A DNA stretch of 64,000 nt from Heliocidaris erythrogramma (GCA_025617745.1 CM046857.1:21337081-21401080); one strand, 5' to 3'; numbered from the stretch's first letter, positions 31,000 through 43,827 are shown. The notes: a model not told the origin generated them from the sequence alone. Numbers and translations are program-made.

Positions 31000-33900
31000 G
31001 TGCATTCACATAGAAGAAAAAAAGTGAGCTAGATTTGAATCCCGATCCATCTCAATATTTTGAACCTGTTCACATGTGGAATATGTAGAATTTTTTTCTG
31101 TCTAGTCTCACTTCAGCTGTCAGTGGTTTAAAGACTGAGCGCTCCTCTGACAATCGTAATGTAGCTAGAGCACACATAAATGCTGATATTCACACCCACA
31201 CACACACACTCACACACACACACACACACCAGGAAAGTAATGGTAAGATTCAAATCATGTTCTTGGATTTTTGATTCTCACTAATTGGAGTGTGTGTGTG
31301 TGTGAACAGCTCTACTGAATTGAAACTACAGCTCAAATTTCTCTGTGGACATGTGTGGGTCCAAAGTCCAACAATGCTGCCTCCAGGGTATGATTATGGA
31401 ACAAAATGAAAGTAGAGATGATGTCAGACATTTGTACTTGCAATGGAAGCATAAACATTTGAAAATTTAATTTAATCCTAAATTGCATTATTTATTTCCT
31501 TAAGCACAGAATGTAGTAAAATATTGATCCCTTTGATGATATTTTGTACTTTATCCGTTATACAGAGAGATAACATCATAAAACTACAAATAGCTTCATG
31601 GACATACATGTACCTACACATATATCCCATCCACTTACATACTACACTCTCACATACATATGCCCATGTGCCCACCCATTTACACCCATTTACACCCCCC
31701 CCCCCCGTACTGAGATCGAAAGCAGAATAACACCAGCAACAAAATAAAAATCTTATATATAAGGTATCACATTTAATATCAAACATTCTTGTTATGATTT
31801 CATAGGACGATGTTACAATGCTAATATCATTTAACAAGTTCAAATTGATATCTATTCATGTATTCATTGCATGCGTGATGTACTTAGGGCATTTTTTGTT
31901 CTTTCTTGCACCGAGGGGAATCCATATCCCAAGAGGAGGTGAGATTTGTTGTTATGGGTTCTGATTGTTATACAGATTATCCCGCCTTGAAAGGGTCATA
32001 AAGGATCCCCCCAACAATTTTACCACCAATTCTAAACTGACACACTTTTCTTTCCCGCCTTCCCAGGCCAAATCATTTTCTGACGCCAGGGGACGTTTCA
32101 CCAAGCTGTTTGTAAAGTTACGCATGACTTTACGAACGACTTGAATATGAAGTGCCAGATAGGATGCCCAAAGTATTCCCTGATGTTTATACAAAGTGTG
32201 GCTGTATTTCCAATAACATCAATTAAAAAATGGCAAAACATATAGTTTGCATTAAAAATGTGTGTTATAATAAGAATGTTAATCTACATCTGCACAGTTC
32301 AACTTTAGTTGATGCAGTTAAAAACAATTGAGCATCCCATTTGGCTTGTCATATATAAAGTCATTCGTAAAGTTGTGCGTAACTTTACGAACAGCTTTAT
32401 GAAACACCCCCAGGTTTATGAAAATTAGTTATTAGATTAGAGTGACAAGACTATGATGTGGGAGTGGATATTATCTTCTGTCCATCACTGCGCACAGCAC
32501 TCATAAAACAACAAAAACAACAAAGTTTTTAAAATGTAAAACTGTTTGCACACAATAGATAAAATTCACTGATATGCCATGACATGAAGTGCACATAGAC
32601 TTGAGAATAGTGAAAGTTTGAGCAACTTTGATAAAAAAATATGAAACTAAAGAATGTTTAAATCAAACACAAATATATGGGGTTTTTTTTAGTACAGGGC
32701 AAATGGGCAGGTGTGTAGCCAGGGGGGCAGTGGGGGCAGTCCCCCCCCAAAAAAAAAACAATGCCAACTTTAAAAAAAAAAAAGCGAGAGCAAAAAGGCC
32801 TAAAAAAGGTGCTACAAGCCGTTATCTTTCTCTAAAAATTTGCTAAAACAAAAAAGTTTTTCACGCTTCGCGCAGAAAGTGAGAAACTCCCCCCTCCCTG
32901 TAACATACAGTGCAGTATTGCATCCAGATAATTCAAAAACAGTCAGGGCGTTGAACTACCTTTCCGCCTAAATAATGTGCTATGAGCCTTTATCTTTCTC
33001 TCAAATTTGCTCAAACGTCAGAGCTTTTGCCTCCATGTAGCTTGTGCTATTGTTGAAGACATGGGAAAACCCAGCAGTCCCCCAGGGCATAATGATACTT
33101 GATGTTTACATGTTCACTATAGACATCGATTCTTGCGCACATCTCATGTCATGCATGATGTCCCCAAAATGTTTTTCTTTCAATAAATTTTACTCTCAGT
33201 GGGGTTCCTTATTCAATGAACAGTGCGAGGAAAAATGGAAACAAACAGTAAACCTGGATTCAACCTCAAATATCCCAAGAACTTTAGAAAAACTTTATAA
33301 ATCTGATATCCTGATATGATAGGTAGTGTCATAATATGATTACAAAGGCAGTGTACCAACCGTTTTCCTAAATTGTTAAAACCATGCTTGCCCAAGTTGT
33401 AGGCTGGATGATTTTTAAAAAAAATCACAATGTTCAGTCTGCTGGGGTAGGGTAGGGGTAAATGTACCCTGCTGTATAATTTTCTTTTTCAGTTTTAGGG
33501 ACTTGGTTTGCCATACTCATGTGCACGGTTGACAGTCAGTAGAAAATATGGGGCCTAATAACAATACAATCAATATATAATGCTAAGATACAATTTTCAA
33601 CACTCCTCATCACTGGACAAAAAATCTCATTTAAAACAGTGAGAGTATTAACAATGTAAAATGCACATCATTTCAAAATATTTCAGTCTTTACAACTCAT
33701 CTTATCAGTGAAAAGTCTTCTTTGAAACAGTATTTACAGGACATAACAAACAAAATGTTTCCAATATTAACATTATATCACATTAGAGGAAATCTCCTTT
33801 GAAGAGAGCATTTACAGTACTATACATATATACTCAACAAATAATTAAGTTTTCCTGACATGTTTGATTTCGTGACATTTGTCTATTCAAAAAGCAAATT

Positions 33901-34340
33901 ATGCAGAATTTCCTTACCCGCATTTTGATGGGTTATAGGTGAAAATCTGAAAAGTTTTCATAATGAAATAAAGTTTTTATTGCAATCATTACAGGGGAAA
34001 ATGTTACACTTTGCATTTCATTATTTGCAGTGCATATTTTGCTTTATAAATAAGCAAATTTCAACACATATTTTTCAAGTTATATTAAAAATTTACTTTT
34101 TTGGTTTATTATACTACAATATGTACTGATATGATTCTCTTCAGTAGGTCTAAAGATAGAAGGAAAGTTTTGACCACTCATCTCAATTTGTAACATATTT
34201 CAGGATATCGTATATCCCACAGGGAAGTAGATATTACTTGATTCCCTAGAGGTATTTGGTGCATTATTACTCTGAAAAATAAAATTTCCACTTTTTGTTC
34301 CTATTCAACCACATATTCCTATTCACCCCTGTTTAAGGTA
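31000..34340. repeat. Repeat block X2
   Basis: Matches X1 (9391-12970, minus its insertions) and X3 (36285-38890). No protein gene. It includes CA runs near 31200, GTGTGT near 31296, a poly-C/poly-A segment at 32730-32790 next to GTGTAGCCAGGGGGG, and the CTCCATGTAGCTTGTGCTATTG stretch near 33030. Confidence 0.7.
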
Positions 34341-34354
34341 TATTTCTTTGAGAT

Positions 34355-35317
34355 TCAATAATCCGTTTTCATGGGTATTTTAGGGTCATGTAAGTGACTA
34401 TCACCCTTAGTTCTGGTTCTTGTCCTCAGTTTATAGTTGATGATTATACTCAGTATGAACACAATGACCTCAACACTGAGAAATATTGAATGAATAATGA
34501 TTGATTTGCATTGAGAGTTTTCTTTGATGAGAGTGCTGGATAATGTGGTGGATAAGTGATGAGATTGAGATGGTATTTCTTTGTTACCTGTGACTTCCAA
34601 AGTAGGAGTTGTCGTTGTAATTGTTGTTTTGTCAGAACATAGATCTTTGCTAATAGTGGCATTAGCTGAATAAGAAGTTTCATTACATCCACACCTTCCT
34701 TTGTCTTCACCCAAAATGGATGAACAACAGAATGCTGCCTGTGTTTTTCTGATCAGTATGGTTTGTTTCAAAGTTGTGTCAGTTTCAGTAGGGTCAGTTA
34801 CAGGAGGCATTTTTTCACCATTCTGATAGCATTCAATCTTTCCAGATAGACTCCCAACTGAAGCTGCACATTCTATTGCTATCCAATTCCCACCTTTTTC
34901 TTCACTTTTAACAAGTGATGCCCTACCAGGAGGATAATCTACTCCCAGCCAGATCCTATGTGTATTATCAACTAGTATTTGCCCATCCTTATATACAGAC
35001 AAAATGTATGTCCCTTCATCATTTCTCATGACGTTGCTTACTGTGAGACTGAGGAAGCAGTCGTCAGGATTATTCTGTACCTGGAATCTTTGTACCTGAT
35101 CTTGTGGCAAAGAAAGCAGTAACCCATCTGAAGATCTATAAAATGGCAATCTGTGTGAATATTGCAGTGTGACTTCTGTACTATCACATGGATACAGGAA
35201 ATTCAACGTTCCCTCCTGCCCTTCAATTAAAGATAATTTCTCAGAGTGACATCCATTCAAAATGAAAAGAAAGAGAAAGTGTTTTAAGATCAGTATTTTT
35301 GTGCAAAAATTGATCAT
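34355..35317 (-). CDS. IgD: two-Ig-domain type I membrane receptor
   Basis: An intact 320-residue frame with the family layout. Signal peptide KILILKHFLFLFILNGC; domain 1 with FLYPC and DDCFLSLTV and the F strand DEGTYIL lacking Cys; domain 2 from YPPGRASL (the first domain-2 Cys of the paralogues is Leu here) with IECAASVG, KIECYQNG and AFCCSS. A Thr-rich stalk and a membrane span with VEVIVFIL (buried Glu) follow, then the tail RTRTRTKGDS...MKTDY. Closest to IgE, from which it shares stalk and tail almost unchanged while domain 1 differs a lot. I do not find the small upstream ORF in its 5' flank. Confidence 0.86.
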   Translation of the reverse strand: MINFCTKILILKHFLFLFILNGCHSEKLSLIEGQEGTLNFLYPCDSTEVTLQYSHRLPFYRSSDGLLLSLPQDQVQRFQVQNNPDDCFLSLTVSNVMRNDEGTYILSVYKDGQILVDNTHRIWLGVDYPPGRASLVKSEEKGGNWIAIECAASVGSLSGKIECYQNGEKMPPVTDPTETDTTLKQTILIRKTQAAFCCSSILGEDKGRCGCNETSYSANATISKDLCSDKTTITTTTPTLEVTGNKEIPSQSHHLSTTLSSTLIKENSQCKSIIIHSIFLSVEVIVFILSIIINYKLRTRTRTKGDSHLHDPKIPMKTDY

Positions 35318-35319
35318 AC

Positions 35320-36284
35320 ATGTTTAAAATTGAAACCTGTGATTTTTTATACCAATTACATCAATTATCTGTAGAAACATGTAATTATTAGACGGTAGCA
35401 AAATTGAAATGCTCAGAGAAAGTGTCAATGTGGAGAGTAATTTTTTATTGAAAATGATACTTTTAGGGCAAATTATTAAAACAAAGTGTGATAAGCATAC
35501 ATTTAATACAAGACAATTTACAGTCAATCTCCAAACTTAAGTAACACTTTTTAACAGTTATCCTCTAGACAATCAGAATAATAACAACAGAAACAAAATC
35601 AAAAATCTTATACAATGTATATTTTAATACCAAACATTCTTGTTATAATTTCAGTTATAGCACTCAGCAAAGGAAACACAGTATTTTACATGAATATATA
35701 CATGAACAAAATGTATATAATCACAAACACAATTATACTTCTTTTCTCAAGGTGATAGATTTTAGCATAAATTGATTTTGGCATGAATTCCAATCCATAT
35801 TTGAAGTATGGGTATGAGGTAATAATTAGAAAGTCTTCCACTCAATAAGATAAAAACAATATATAACAGAAAAAATATTACAGACAGGCACTGAAAAATG
35901 TGATGTATGATAAATTTATGTATGAGTAAATAATTATTTTCTCATTAATCACACAGCAAAGTAAACACTATATTTTATAAGAAAAAATATATGTATATTT
36001 ATGTATATTTATAGTACAGACAGACACACACAATATGTACATATAAATATATTTAAATATATTTTTTCTCTCAAGGTGATTGATTTTGGTATGAAGTCAT
36101 TTGCATTTCTTTGTGAATTTGCTGCTTGCAAAGGACTTCTTATGCCCATGGATATATGTTTCTATCAATTACCTCCTCAAAGAACTAGCATGGTACTCTC
36201 AGATTCATTAGGAGTGATGTCATTATTGAATTTTGAACAGATCTTTACTAACTTTCTGTTTCTCTTCACCAATTTCCAAGGGTA
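35320..36284. repeat. IgD upstream flank with diverged tandem duplication
   Basis: About 35680-35790 and 35950-36110 share GCAAAGGAAACAC/GCAAAGTAAACAC, AT-rich filler and CTCTCAAGGTGATTGATTTT. A possible 3' splice site, TTTCTACAG|ATAATTG, lies at 35368 on the minus strand, but I find no matching donor. No small ORF like that of the other paralogues. Confidence 0.5.
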
Positions 36285-38890
36285 GTATTAAAGAGGACCA
36301 TGAGACAATGCTAATGTCATTTAACAAGTTCATATTGATATCTATTCATGTATTCATTGTATGCGTGATGTACTTAGGGCATTTTTTGTTCTTTCTTGCA
36401 CCGAGGGGAATCCATATCCCAAGAGGAGGTGAGATTTGTTGTTATGGGTTCTGATTGTTATACAGATTATCCCGCCTTGAAAGGGTCATAAAGGATCCCC
36501 CCCAACAATTTTACCAATTCTAAACTGACACACTTTTCTTTCCCGCCTTCCCAGGCCAAATCATTTTCTGACGCCAGGGGATGTTTCACCAAGCTGTTTG
36601 TAAAGTTACGCATGACTTTACGAACGACTTGAATATGAAGTGCCAGATAGGATGCCCAAAGTATTCCCTGATGTTTATACAAAGTGTGGCTGTATTTCCA
36701 ATAACATCAATTAAAAAATGGCAAAACATATAGTTTGCATTAAAAATGTGTAACTTTACGAACAGCTTTATGAAACACCCCCAGGTTTATGAAAATTAGT
36801 TATTAGATTAGAGTGACAAGACTATGATGTGGGAGTGGATATTATCTTCTGTCCATCACTGCGCACAGCACTCATAAAACAACAAAAACAACAAAGTTGT
36901 TAAAATGTAAAACTGTTTGCACACAATAGATAAAATTCACTGATATGCCATGACATGAAGTGCACATAGACTTGAGAAATGCTTCTTTTCAAAATTATAT
37001 TTAAAAAATATTTCAGTAAGCTCTTACTGGGCAAGACTAGACAAAGCTGCAGTATATTGCTGCAGTTTCTTCATAAAGAGAGAGAGAGAATGCATATCTC
37101 TTTAAAGGGAAATCCACCGTGGTATATAGTTGATTTGAACAAAATCAGAAAAATGGAAAAGATTAGTGAAAGTTTGAGCAAATTTGATAAAAAAATATGA
37201 AACTAAAGAATGTTTAAATCAAACTCAAATATATGGGTTTTTTTTTAGTACAGGGCAAATGGGCAGGTGTGTAGCCGTGGGGGCATTCCCCCCCCCCAAA
37301 AAAAAAATGCCAACTTTAAAAAAAAAAAACGAGAGCAAAAAGGCCTAAAAAAGGTGCTACAAGCCGTTATCTTTATCGCGCAGAAAAGAGAGAAACTCCC
37401 CCCTCCCTGTTACATACAGTGCAGTATTGCATCCAGATAATTCAAAAGCAGTCAGGGCGTTGAACTACCTTTTCGCCTAAATAATGTGCTATGAGCCTTT
37501 ACCTTTCTCTCAAATTCTCTCAAATTTGCTCAAACGTCAGAGCTTTTGCCTCCATGTAGCTTGTGCTATTGTTGAAGACATGGGAAAACCCAGCAGTCCC
37601 CCAGGGCATAATGATACTTGATGTTTACATGTTCACTAGACATTGATTCTTGCGCACATCTCATGTCATGCATGATGTCCCCCAAATGTTTTTCTTTCAA
37701 TAAATTTTACTCTCAGTGGGGTTCCTTATTCAATGTACAGGGCGAGGAAAAAATGGAAACAAAAAGTAAACCTGGATTCAACCTCAAATATCCCAAGAAC
37801 TTAAGAAAAACTTTATAAATCTGATATCCTGGTATGATAGGTAGTGTCATAATATGATTACAAAGGCAGTGTACCAACCATTTTCCTAAATTGTTAAAAC
37901 CATGCTTGCCCAAGTTGTAGGCTGGATGATTTTTAAATTTTTTCACAATGTTCAGTCTGCTGGGGTAGGGTAGGGGTAAATGTACCCTGCTGTAGAATTT
38001 TCTTTTTCAGTTTTAGGGACTTGGTTTGCCATACTCATGTGAAAATATGGAGCCTAATAACAATACAATCAATATATAATGATAAAATACAATTTTCAAC
38101 ACTCCTCATCACTGGACAGAAAAATCTCATTTGAAACAGTGAGAGTATTAACAATGTACAATGTAGAATAAATGCTCATCATTTCAAAATATTTCAGTAT
38201 TTACAACTCATCTTCTCAGTGAAACATCTTCTTTGAAACAGTATTTACAGGACATAACAAACAAAATGTTTCCAATATTAACATTATATCTCAGTAGAGG
38301 AAATCTCCTTTGAAGAGAGCATTTATAGTACTGTACATATATACTCAACAAATAGGTATAAAGTTCGCCTGACGTGTTTTAAGATAATTCGAGAAATATT
38401 TGATGACATTTGTCTATTCGAAAATCAAATTATGCAGAATTTTCAGACCCACATTTTGAGTGGTTATATGTGAACAATCTGAAATGTTTTCAAAATGAAA
38501 TGAAAAGTTGTTTGTTTTTTATATGGAAAAATGTTACACTTTGCATTTCATTATGCCTATTTTGCTTTCTAAATAAGCAAATTTCAACACATATTTTTCA
38601 AGTTATATTAAAAAATGCCAAAGGGGAATTTACTTTTTTGGTTTATTATACTACAATATGTAGTTATATGATTCTCTTCAGAAGGTCTAAAGATAGAAGG
38701 AAAGTTTTGACCACTCATCTCAATTTGTAACATATTTCAGGATATCATATTCCACAGGGAAGTACATATTACATGTACTAGATTCCCTGGAGGTATTGGG
38801 TACATTATTGAAATACATGAAATGGGTCTGCATTATTACTTTGAAAAATAAAATTATCCAGAACGACTTTTCCACTTTTTGTTCCTATTC
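36285..38890. repeat. Repeat block X3
   Basis: Nearly collinear with X2 from 31810 to 34340, with small deletions such as about 32270-32370 missing. With IgD and IgE this indicates a tandem duplication unit of block plus gene. No protein gene seen. Confidence 0.75.
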
Positions 38891-38902
38891 AACCGTGTAT
38901 TC

Positions 38903-39910
38903 CTATTCACCCCGTTTTAAGGTAACTCCATATTTCTTTGAGATTTGATGATCCGTTTTCATGGGTATTTTAGGGTCATGTAACTGACTATCACCCTTAG
39001 TTCTGGTTCTTGTTCTCAGTTTATAGTTGATGATTATACTCAGTATAAACACAATGACCTCAACAGGGAGAAAAATTGAATGAATAATGATTGATATGCA
39101 TTTAGAGTTTTCTTTGATGAAAGTGCTGGATAATGTGGTGGATAAGTGATGAGACTGAGATGGTATTTCTTTGTTACCTGTGACTTCCAAAGTAGGAGCT
39201 GTTGTTGTAATTGTTGTTTTGTCAGAACATAGATCTTTGCTAATAGTGGCATTAGCTGAATAAGAAGTTTCATTACATCCACACCTTCCTTTATCTTCAC
39301 CCAAAATGGATGAACAACAGAATGCTGGCTCTGCTTTTCTGACCAGTATGGTTTGTTTCAAAGTTGTGACAGTTGCAGTGGGGTCAGTTAAAGGAGGCAT
39401 TTTTTCATCATTCTGAAAGCATTCAATCTTTCCGGATAGACTTCCAGCTGAAGCTGTACATTCTATTGCTTCCCAGTGCCTCCCCTTATCTTCACTCACA
39501 ACACATGATGCCTTACCAGGAGGATAGTCTACATGTAACCAAGTTCTTGTTGTGTGGTCTTCCTGCAGTTGCCCATCCTTGTATATAGAAGAAAGATATG
39601 TACCTTCATCACTTCTCATGAGATTAATTATGGTGAGGTTCAAAAAGCAACCATCAACATTATGTATGTTCTGGACTACAAATCTGTTTGCCTGATCTTG
39701 CAGCAAAGGAAGCAGTAGTCCAACTGAAGACCTATAAAATATGGGTCTGTTTGCATACTGCAATGTTATTTCTGTATTGTTACATGGATAAGGGAACATT
39801 AAGTGTGCTTCTTTACCTTGTATGAAAGATGATTTTGAACATAGGTACCCGTGCATGTTCAACAGTATGATAATTGTAAAGTTTGCTTTCACCTGATGAA
39901 GCTTGAACAT
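38903..39910 (-). CDS. IgE: two-Ig-domain type I membrane receptor
   Basis: An intact 335-residue frame. Hydrophobic signal region (FTIIILLNMHGYLC); domain 1 with FPYPC and VDGCFLNLTI and the F strand DEGTYLS without Cys; domain 2 YPPGKASC, IECTASAG, KIECFQNDEK, AFCCSS. From AFCCSSILGEDK onward it is nearly identical to IgD, including the Thr-rich stalk, the span with VEVIVFIL and the RTRTRTKGDS tail, but it extends 14 residues or so beyond IgD (ISKKYGVTLKRGE). Its domain 1 is one of the most diverged. Function unknown beyond a cell-surface Ig receptor. Confidence 0.86.
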   Translation of the reverse strand: MFKLHQVKANFTIIILLNMHGYLCSKSSFIQGKEAHLMFPYPCNNTEITLQYANRPIFYRSSVGLLLPLLQDQANRFVVQNIHNVDGCFLNLTIINLMRSDEGTYLSSIYKDGQLQEDHTTRTWLHVDYPPGKASCVVSEDKGRHWEAIECTASAGSLSGKIECFQNDEKMPPLTDPTATVTTLKQTILVRKAEPAFCCSSILGEDKGRCGCNETSYSANATISKDLCSDKTTITTTAPTLEVTGNKEIPSQSHHLSTTLSSTFIKENSKCISIIIHSIFLPVEVIVFILSIIINYKLRTRTRTKGDSQLHDPKIPMKTDHQISKKYGVTLKRGE

Positions 39911-40399
39911 GTTGTCCTGTGATTGAATTCAAATTCCAAACAAAATAACAAGTCACAGAATTTCAACCAAACAGTCTTTGAAGGTATTGCTACCTGTATC
40001 AAAAGGGAGACTAGTTCACATTTGAAAAATCTCAGTTCCTACTATATTGGTGAGTAATAGACATATAGGTAAACTTGGGCTACAGGGAAATATTGTGATG
40101 TGGAGCAATATAAATAAATGTCACCATATGTAGCTCCAAAACAGAGGTCCACAGAATATGATATGACAAGAACAGAATGTGTAATTTCAAGAGTCACCAA
40201 ACTGTAGAAATTTCTTCATAAATCCTGTAGTTAATGTAGTGTCAGTCCTATTTATATAACATGAAATTCCTGATGCAGATAGCAATGTAGGCAGCAGTTC
40301 TGTACAATGATGTGAAAGTGACTGGAAATCTATGAAGATCTTCATGCATGAAGTAGGAACCATTGGTGCATGTCCTTAAATGGAACAGTCAGCTTTGAT

Positions 40400-40480
40400 T
40401 CAAATTTCATAAAAGACCAATAATCTGCAGACTGTAGCTGTCCCTTTAGGCTTCAGATGTGGAAGAAATATTGCTGGCAT
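40400..40480 (-). CDS. Conserved small upstream ORF of IgE leader (26 aa)
   Basis: A 26-residue ORF with LPHLKPKGTATVCRLLVFYEI, starting 77 bases into leader exon 2. The frame and core residues match the IgA, IgB and IgC peptides despite the divergence of the gene. It stops earlier, losing the acidic C-terminal end. Confidence 0.45.
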   Translation of the reverse strand: MPAIFLPHLKPKGTATVCRLLVFYEI

Positions 40481-40557
40481 TTTAGAAGATGGAGATGGCC
40501 TAGCTATCCCCTGTTATCAGATAAACTTGAGTCTGAGAAGCTCCTTGTGCTTCTAAT

Positions 40558-40860
40558 CTGGTAAGAAGGAAAATGGAAATGAAAAGTAAATTTTATCAAC
40601 TGATGGAAAATAATTTAGTTAATATTGTTATGTGCTACTGTAATCGAGCTTAAAAAGATGTTTTGGGGATGAAATTATTTTATTGGTTTAGTCTTAAAAA
40701 CGATGCTGGCATTATTGAAAATTAAACTGTATGTATTTTTTATTGTAGCCTTTCTGGAAATCTGTTGAGAATGAGTCACAATTGCTACAGAAACTAACAG
40801 AAAGTGGCAATAAGTGGCAATAAGTGGCAATAATCATTATTAGAAAAGTTCAACATGTAC
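40558..40860 (-). other. Putative 5' leader intron of IgE
   Basis: Donor TTTCGCAG|GTACATG (exon 1 ends at 40861) and acceptor CATTTTCCTTCTTACCAG|ATTAG (exon 2 begins at 40557). The length of 303 bases is close to the 306 of IgC, although the sequence has diverged. A GGATATATC near 40912-40920 could be a TATA box. Confidence 0.5.
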
Positions 40861-40864
40861 CTGC

Positions 40865-42635
40865 GAAAAATGGCAAAATCTGATTTCAATTTTTTTAAAT
40901 CAATATTTGATTTGATATATCCACAATTTCTAGTTGTTGAATCATTTGATAGGGTATAACAAAAACACGTAAGAGCCCTCAGTCATTGTAAAGTCCATAT
41001 GTGACCCGGCACCACAAAACCACCAAAAAGTCGCAAAAATTCATTTTTCTGATATCATCATATTTGGAAAGAACAGAGTCTCAGATTTTAGGGTCCTTAA
41101 CCCTTTTAATTTAGCGAATAAATGGAGCTAGTAAGAGAGTTTGCTGGTATTAATTACGGAGGAAACAAGCTCTAAAGTTTGGGCCTATTCAAACATATTA
41201 AAGAGAAAATCAGTAAAGAGTGAATCAAAAGGCCATATCAAGCACTATGAAGGGGTTGTCAGATTTAGTTCAAATTTAGCAGGAGTGTTAAACATGGTCT
41301 ATTCATTGTATTACCAAGAGTTTAATTTGCGGGATTAAGTCATTCAAAAGTTATCATGAAACTTATGAGAGTGTTCCAATGGAGAGATTAAATGCACCTG
41401 GGTGGCCTGACACCTGCACTAGACAATGCATATTCACCCCATTGGAGTATCTTTCTTTGTTCCCTGTTTTATAATACTGATTTGTCACGTTCATAGTTCT
41501 TCTTTTATCACAGTGAACTTGCAATTTAGCCTATAATGAACTTGAATATGGCCTGCTCTTTTTCTTGCTCGCATAAATTAACCTATGGAATTTACTTTGT
41601 ATCGTAGACCTACTTATAACTCTTTTCTTGCTCAAATGAATAAACTTGCAATTTGTTTTATAGCAGACACGAATACTATTTTTTGCTCACAGGAATAATC
41701 TTGTAATTTTTAAATACAAAACTCATACTCTTTTTCTCTCTCACAGGAATTAGCAATTGTTTTATGGAGAAATCACATACTCTTTTACAGCTCACAAGAA
41801 TCACACTTGCAATTTATTTGCACTGTACTCACTATTTTCTTGCTCACATGAAAAAAACAATTTGCTTTCGCGACTATTAATAGACTTTTATATCATTATT
41901 ATGAGATTGCTGAGAGTTTCTTCTTTCTGTCAGTATAAAAATCATTAGGGAAGAAGTAATTTAAGACCTGTGATATTATAATATGATGATTTTAAGAATC
42001 ACACCATAACTTTATGAATGAAAACAAATTACTGTGCAAGGTTCCTTGGATTCTTTTTTTGTGAACTAGGAATCACGCCATAAGTTCCTGAAAGACAAAC
42101 CAATCATCGTTGAGGTTCTTTGAATTCCTTTTTACGTTAATTGTAACTGGGCGTTTGCCCCGTTTTTACTGATGAAGGCTAATTACTGTAATATTCCTTC
42201 ATAAGGTAAAATAGTTCTGCCCAGTTAAGAGATTAAGGGTCGGAATTTACGTAAATTAGTTCAGAGGTACATTGTAATTAGGTAATATTAGAAAGTTTGA
42301 GGGAAGTGAAGGATTGAAGGTCTTAATGATGCAGGCGCATTAATTTTTAAGTGATATACGGTCAAACCAGTGATGTGATGTAGAGTACTCGTTAAATCGG
42401 CCAGGGCATCGGAGATTGATTTCTTCTCTCATGCTTTGTTGTGTGAAGGCCGAAGTTGGTTCTTGATACTTCAATTCTTCAGGAGTTTGTAATTCCAGTA
42501 TTGGAATTGACTGCGTTCAGGCAGTGCATTGGTCCCTGTGATGAGTGGGTGTTGATATCATGGATGAGAACATGCAGACAACAGACAACAGTGGTTGCCC
42601 ATATGTGCTCTTTTTTGAGTGACTTCGAACTACGA
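40865..42635. other. No gene seen
   Basis: AT-rich unique-looking sequence. A degenerate repeat of TTGCTCAC.GGAAT / CTTGCAATTT occurs between about 41510 and 41840. Short ORFs have no domain features. Confidence 0.35.
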
Positions 42636-43240
42636 CACTAACGGTCACTTTTCTCCATGGATTTTGTTCAAATTTTGCATGAAGGTGTCTCTTGGTATAA
42701 TCTAGAAGCCTATAGATTTTGGTGATGCTGCCTCCAGTGTTCTGTCTTTTATAGGGTCAAAGGTCATATTTTGATAGATGTATTGTGTGCACTCTTGTGT
42801 GCGCTCTGGCAGTCACGTTCCTCAACAGATTTTGTTCAAATTGTGCATGAAGTTGTCTCTTGGTGGAATCTAAAAACCTATAGTTTTTGGTGATGCTACC
42901 ACCAGTGTCCCGTCCTTTATAGGGTCAAAGGTCATACTTTGGAGGATGGTGTGAGTGCCCTCTGCAGGCCACATTTCATGATGGATTTCTTTCAAATTTT
43001 GTATGGAGATGTATCTTGGTAAAATCTACACAACTTTACTTTTTGGTGATGCTGCCCTCATTTTTCTGTCCTTTATAGGGTCAAAGGTCATTTGTCCATT
43101 TCGTGCACTCTTCTGCATTTCTTGACGGATTTCTTTCAAAATTTGTATGGAAGTGTATCTTGGTAAAGTCTATGCACCTATAGTTTTTGGAGATACTGCC
43201 ACCAGTGTCCCGTCTTTGATGATGCTGCTCCTAATGTTGA
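42636..43240 (+). repeat. ~155-bp tandem repeat with GGTCAAAGGTCAT
   Basis: Four diverged units share TTTCAAATTTTG.ATGGA.GTGTATCTTGGT, CCTATAGTTTTTGGTGATGCTGCC, CCAGTGTCCCGTC and TTTATAGGGTCAAAGGTCAT. The GGTCAAAGGTCA core recurs near 42758, 42926 and 43078. Confidence 0.75.
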
Positions 43241-43796
43241 CAATAGTCAATCTCTACCCCATCCTTTTGTTTGCGGGAGGGGAGGGGGAAAGGTTCTTTG
43301 TCCCTCCTTCGAATCGCTGCCAGTGCCGGGGGATACATTCGCATTTCGCGGCAATGGACATTTCTAATTTTATTGGTCAATACTTATGTAGCCAATATGT
43401 AGCGTAATAATTTGATATCAAAAGAGTACCACAACCTTTATAACTTGTTCCAATTCTCCTTTATGAAAATGATAGTAGAAAAGAATTATGACTCAAATTA
43501 AACAATGACATTTGAAATATTTAATTAAAAAGAAAATGTGATATTTCCCCTTCATTTTATAATGTATTAGATGATCTCCTTCCCCTCTCTCATTTTGAAT
43601 GTGAACATACAATGGGGCGGCTTGTATTAATTACCACATAAAAATGATTATCTTATTCACTTCAGATGTGGACATGTTAAAATTGCACATCATGTCCAAT
43701 GTGTTCTATGGGCAGTGAAAGAGAAGCATAGAGAAAAAGACAGCCAGAAATAATAGACAAAAAGATTGGACAGAGGAAATAGGGAAGAGGCAGTGA

Positions 43797-43827
<31 letters not shown>

